Shown here in pieces: positions 13,025-13,980 of a stretch of DNA of 13,980 nt. Every line of letters starts with the position of its first letter. Position 1 is the stretch's first letter. The stretch comes from an uncultured Erysipelotrichaceae bacterium (GTDB lineage: Bacteria; Bacillota_I; Bacilli_A; Erysipelotrichales; Erysipelotrichaceae). Under the pieces are notes generated by a model that worked only from the letters and a program-made list of their open reading frames with translations, did not search any database and was not told where the DNA came from. A program made the position numbers and the translations under genes. Location: positions 1-13,980 of the forward strand of contig CACZPD010000112.1 of assembly GCA_902782955.1 (NCBI GenBank), in the 5' to 3' direction.

Positions 13025-13980
13025 GAATCGGTTTATTTACAGATACGTATCCGCCGCAGATCAACGGTGTAGCCAACAGCACATACATTCTGCGCAATGA
13101 ACTCGTGAAGGCCGGACACGAGGTTTTTGTTATTACGACCAATGCGGAAAAATCAGAAAGTGTATGGAATGAAGAACATGATGTCCTCTATCTCGGGGGA
13201 ATCGAACTGAAATTCCTCTACGGATATATCATGACCACCCCGTTCCATCTGAACCATATCAATGATATCCGTGAGCTGGATCTGGATGTGATCCATATCC
13301 AGACGGAATTCGGCGTCGGGATATTCGGACATATCTGCGCCCGGCAGCTGAGTATCCCGCTTGTAGCGACTTACCACACCACCTGGGAGGACTATACCCA
13401 TTACGTGAACTTTGCACATCTGAAAAGCATTGATAATGTCGCGAAAAAAGCAGTCAAGGAGCTTTCCCGCATCCACGGGGACAGTGTGATCCGTCTGATC
13501 GCCCCGAGCAAAAAGACAAAGGAACTGCTTGAAAGATACAATGTCAAAACGAAAATAGAGATCATCCCGACCGGACTTGAACTGGATCATTTTTCACCTG
13601 ACCATACCGATTTCGGCAAACGTGAAGAACTGCGGAAGAACTACAATGTGCAGGCAGGTGAAAAGCTGCTTGTCTATGTAGGCAGGCTTGCCCAGGAAAA
13701 ATCACTGGACCTTGTCATTGCGGGTATGCAGAAGGTTTCGGAAGAAGGCATACCCGTGAAGCTGCTGATCGTCGGGGGAGGACCCGACATGCATGTCCTG
13801 GAAAAGGAAGTCAGGGAAGCACATCTGGAGGACAAGGTATTCCTGACCGGCCCCAAGCCGGGAGATGAAGTGCCCGATATATACCGCAGCTGTGATGCGT
13901 TTGTCTCCGCAAGTCTCAGTGAGACGCAGGGGATGACGTTCATCGAAGCGCTGGCCAGCGGTCTGCCGCTGTTTGCCCGC
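13021..13980 (+). CDS. GT4 glucosyltransferase, LafA/BgsB/diacylglycerol glucosyltransferase-like (3' end outside window)
   Basis: An open frame of 320 codons runs from the ATGA overlap with the previous gene to the window edge without a stop. The N-terminus MRIGLFTDTYPPQINGVANS is the typical start of the 1,2-diacylglycerol 3-glucosyltransferase group (LafA, BgsB, pneumococcal Spr0982). It is followed by the HIQTEFGVGIFG loop, the YHTTWEDYTHYV motif with the conserved acceptor-site His, and PSKKTKELLERY. The C-terminal domain has IIPTGLELDHF, VYVGRLAQEKSLD, LLIVGGGPD and the E-x7-E motif (Glu301-Glu309 in SETQGMTFIEALASG). It would transfer glucose from UDP-glucose to diacylglycerol, the first step of the glycolipid. 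Compared with the usual ~390-420 residues, about 80-100 are missing beyond the edge. Gene order here (second sugar first, then flippase-like, then first sugar) is inverted relative to the pathway. Confidence 0.9.
   Translation, partial: MRIGLFTDTYPPQINGVANSTYILRNELVKAGHEVFVITTNAEKSESVWNEEHDVLYLGGIELKFLYGYIMTTPFHLNHINDIRELDLDVIHIQTEFGVGIFGHICARQLSIPLVATYHTTWEDYTHYVNFAHLKSIDNVAKKAVKELSRIHGDSVIRLIAPSKKTKELLERYNVKTKIEIIPTGLELDHFSPDHTDFGKREELRKNYNVQAGEKLLVYVGRLAQEKSLDLVIAGMQKVSEEGIPVKLLIVGGGPDMHVLEKEVREAHLEDKVFLTGPKPGDEVPDIYRSCDAFVSASLSETQGMTFIEALASGLPLFAR

Overview
The window reads as a chromosomal stretch of a Gram-positive bacterium of the Bacillota. I favour the Erysipelotrichia, but this is inferred from gene content and not proven. 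The supporting signs are AGGAGG-type ribosome binding sites, TATAAT-type -10 boxes, many compact stem-loop terminators with T-tracts, lipoprotein signal peptides ending in Gly-Cys, and a glycosyltransferase / flippase-like membrane protein / glycosyltransferase locus like the glycolipid (lipoteichoic acid anchor) loci of Gram-positive cocci and lactobacilli. I see no phage genes, transposases, CRISPR arrays or rRNA. Almost all the space is coding, and no gene-free gap exceeds about 150 bases.

Left part (1-2400): a MATE-family multidrug exporter on the minus strand with its own terminator, a tRNA-Ser(GGA) on the minus strand with its own terminator, and a TetR-type regulator on the plus strand. 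Two palindromes with similar ATACT/AGTAT arms lie at the TetR promoter and upstream of the MATE gene, which suggests that the regulator controls itself and the exporter.

Middle (2400-6870): surface biology. A membrane-anchored SGNH hydrolase with a long Thr-Pro-Glu-Pro tail (plus strand) converges on an HtrA/DegP-type membrane serine protease. The protease follows a lipoprotein made of about 14 leucine-rich repeats and an intramembrane rhomboid protease, all three on the minus strand. Back-to-back terminators separate the converging genes.

Right part (6936-10727, plus strand): a two-domain SseB-family protein is coupled (TGATG) to a fusion of a GNAT acetyltransferase with a short pyrophosphatase-like domain. 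After a terminator comes a VTC-type polyphosphate polymerase overlapping a DUF4956 membrane protein. A small orphan lipoprotein follows. The phosphate theme (pyrophosphatase-like domain beside a polyphosphate polymerase) is the most suggestive grouping in the window.

Far right (10832-13980, plus strand): a CpoA/LafB-like glycosyltransferase, a flippase-like LPG-synthase-TM protein and a LafA/BgsB-like glucosyltransferase that runs off the window. The first enzyme should add the second sugar and the last should start the glycolipid on diacylglycerol. The promoter of the second gene appears to lie inside the terminator of the first.
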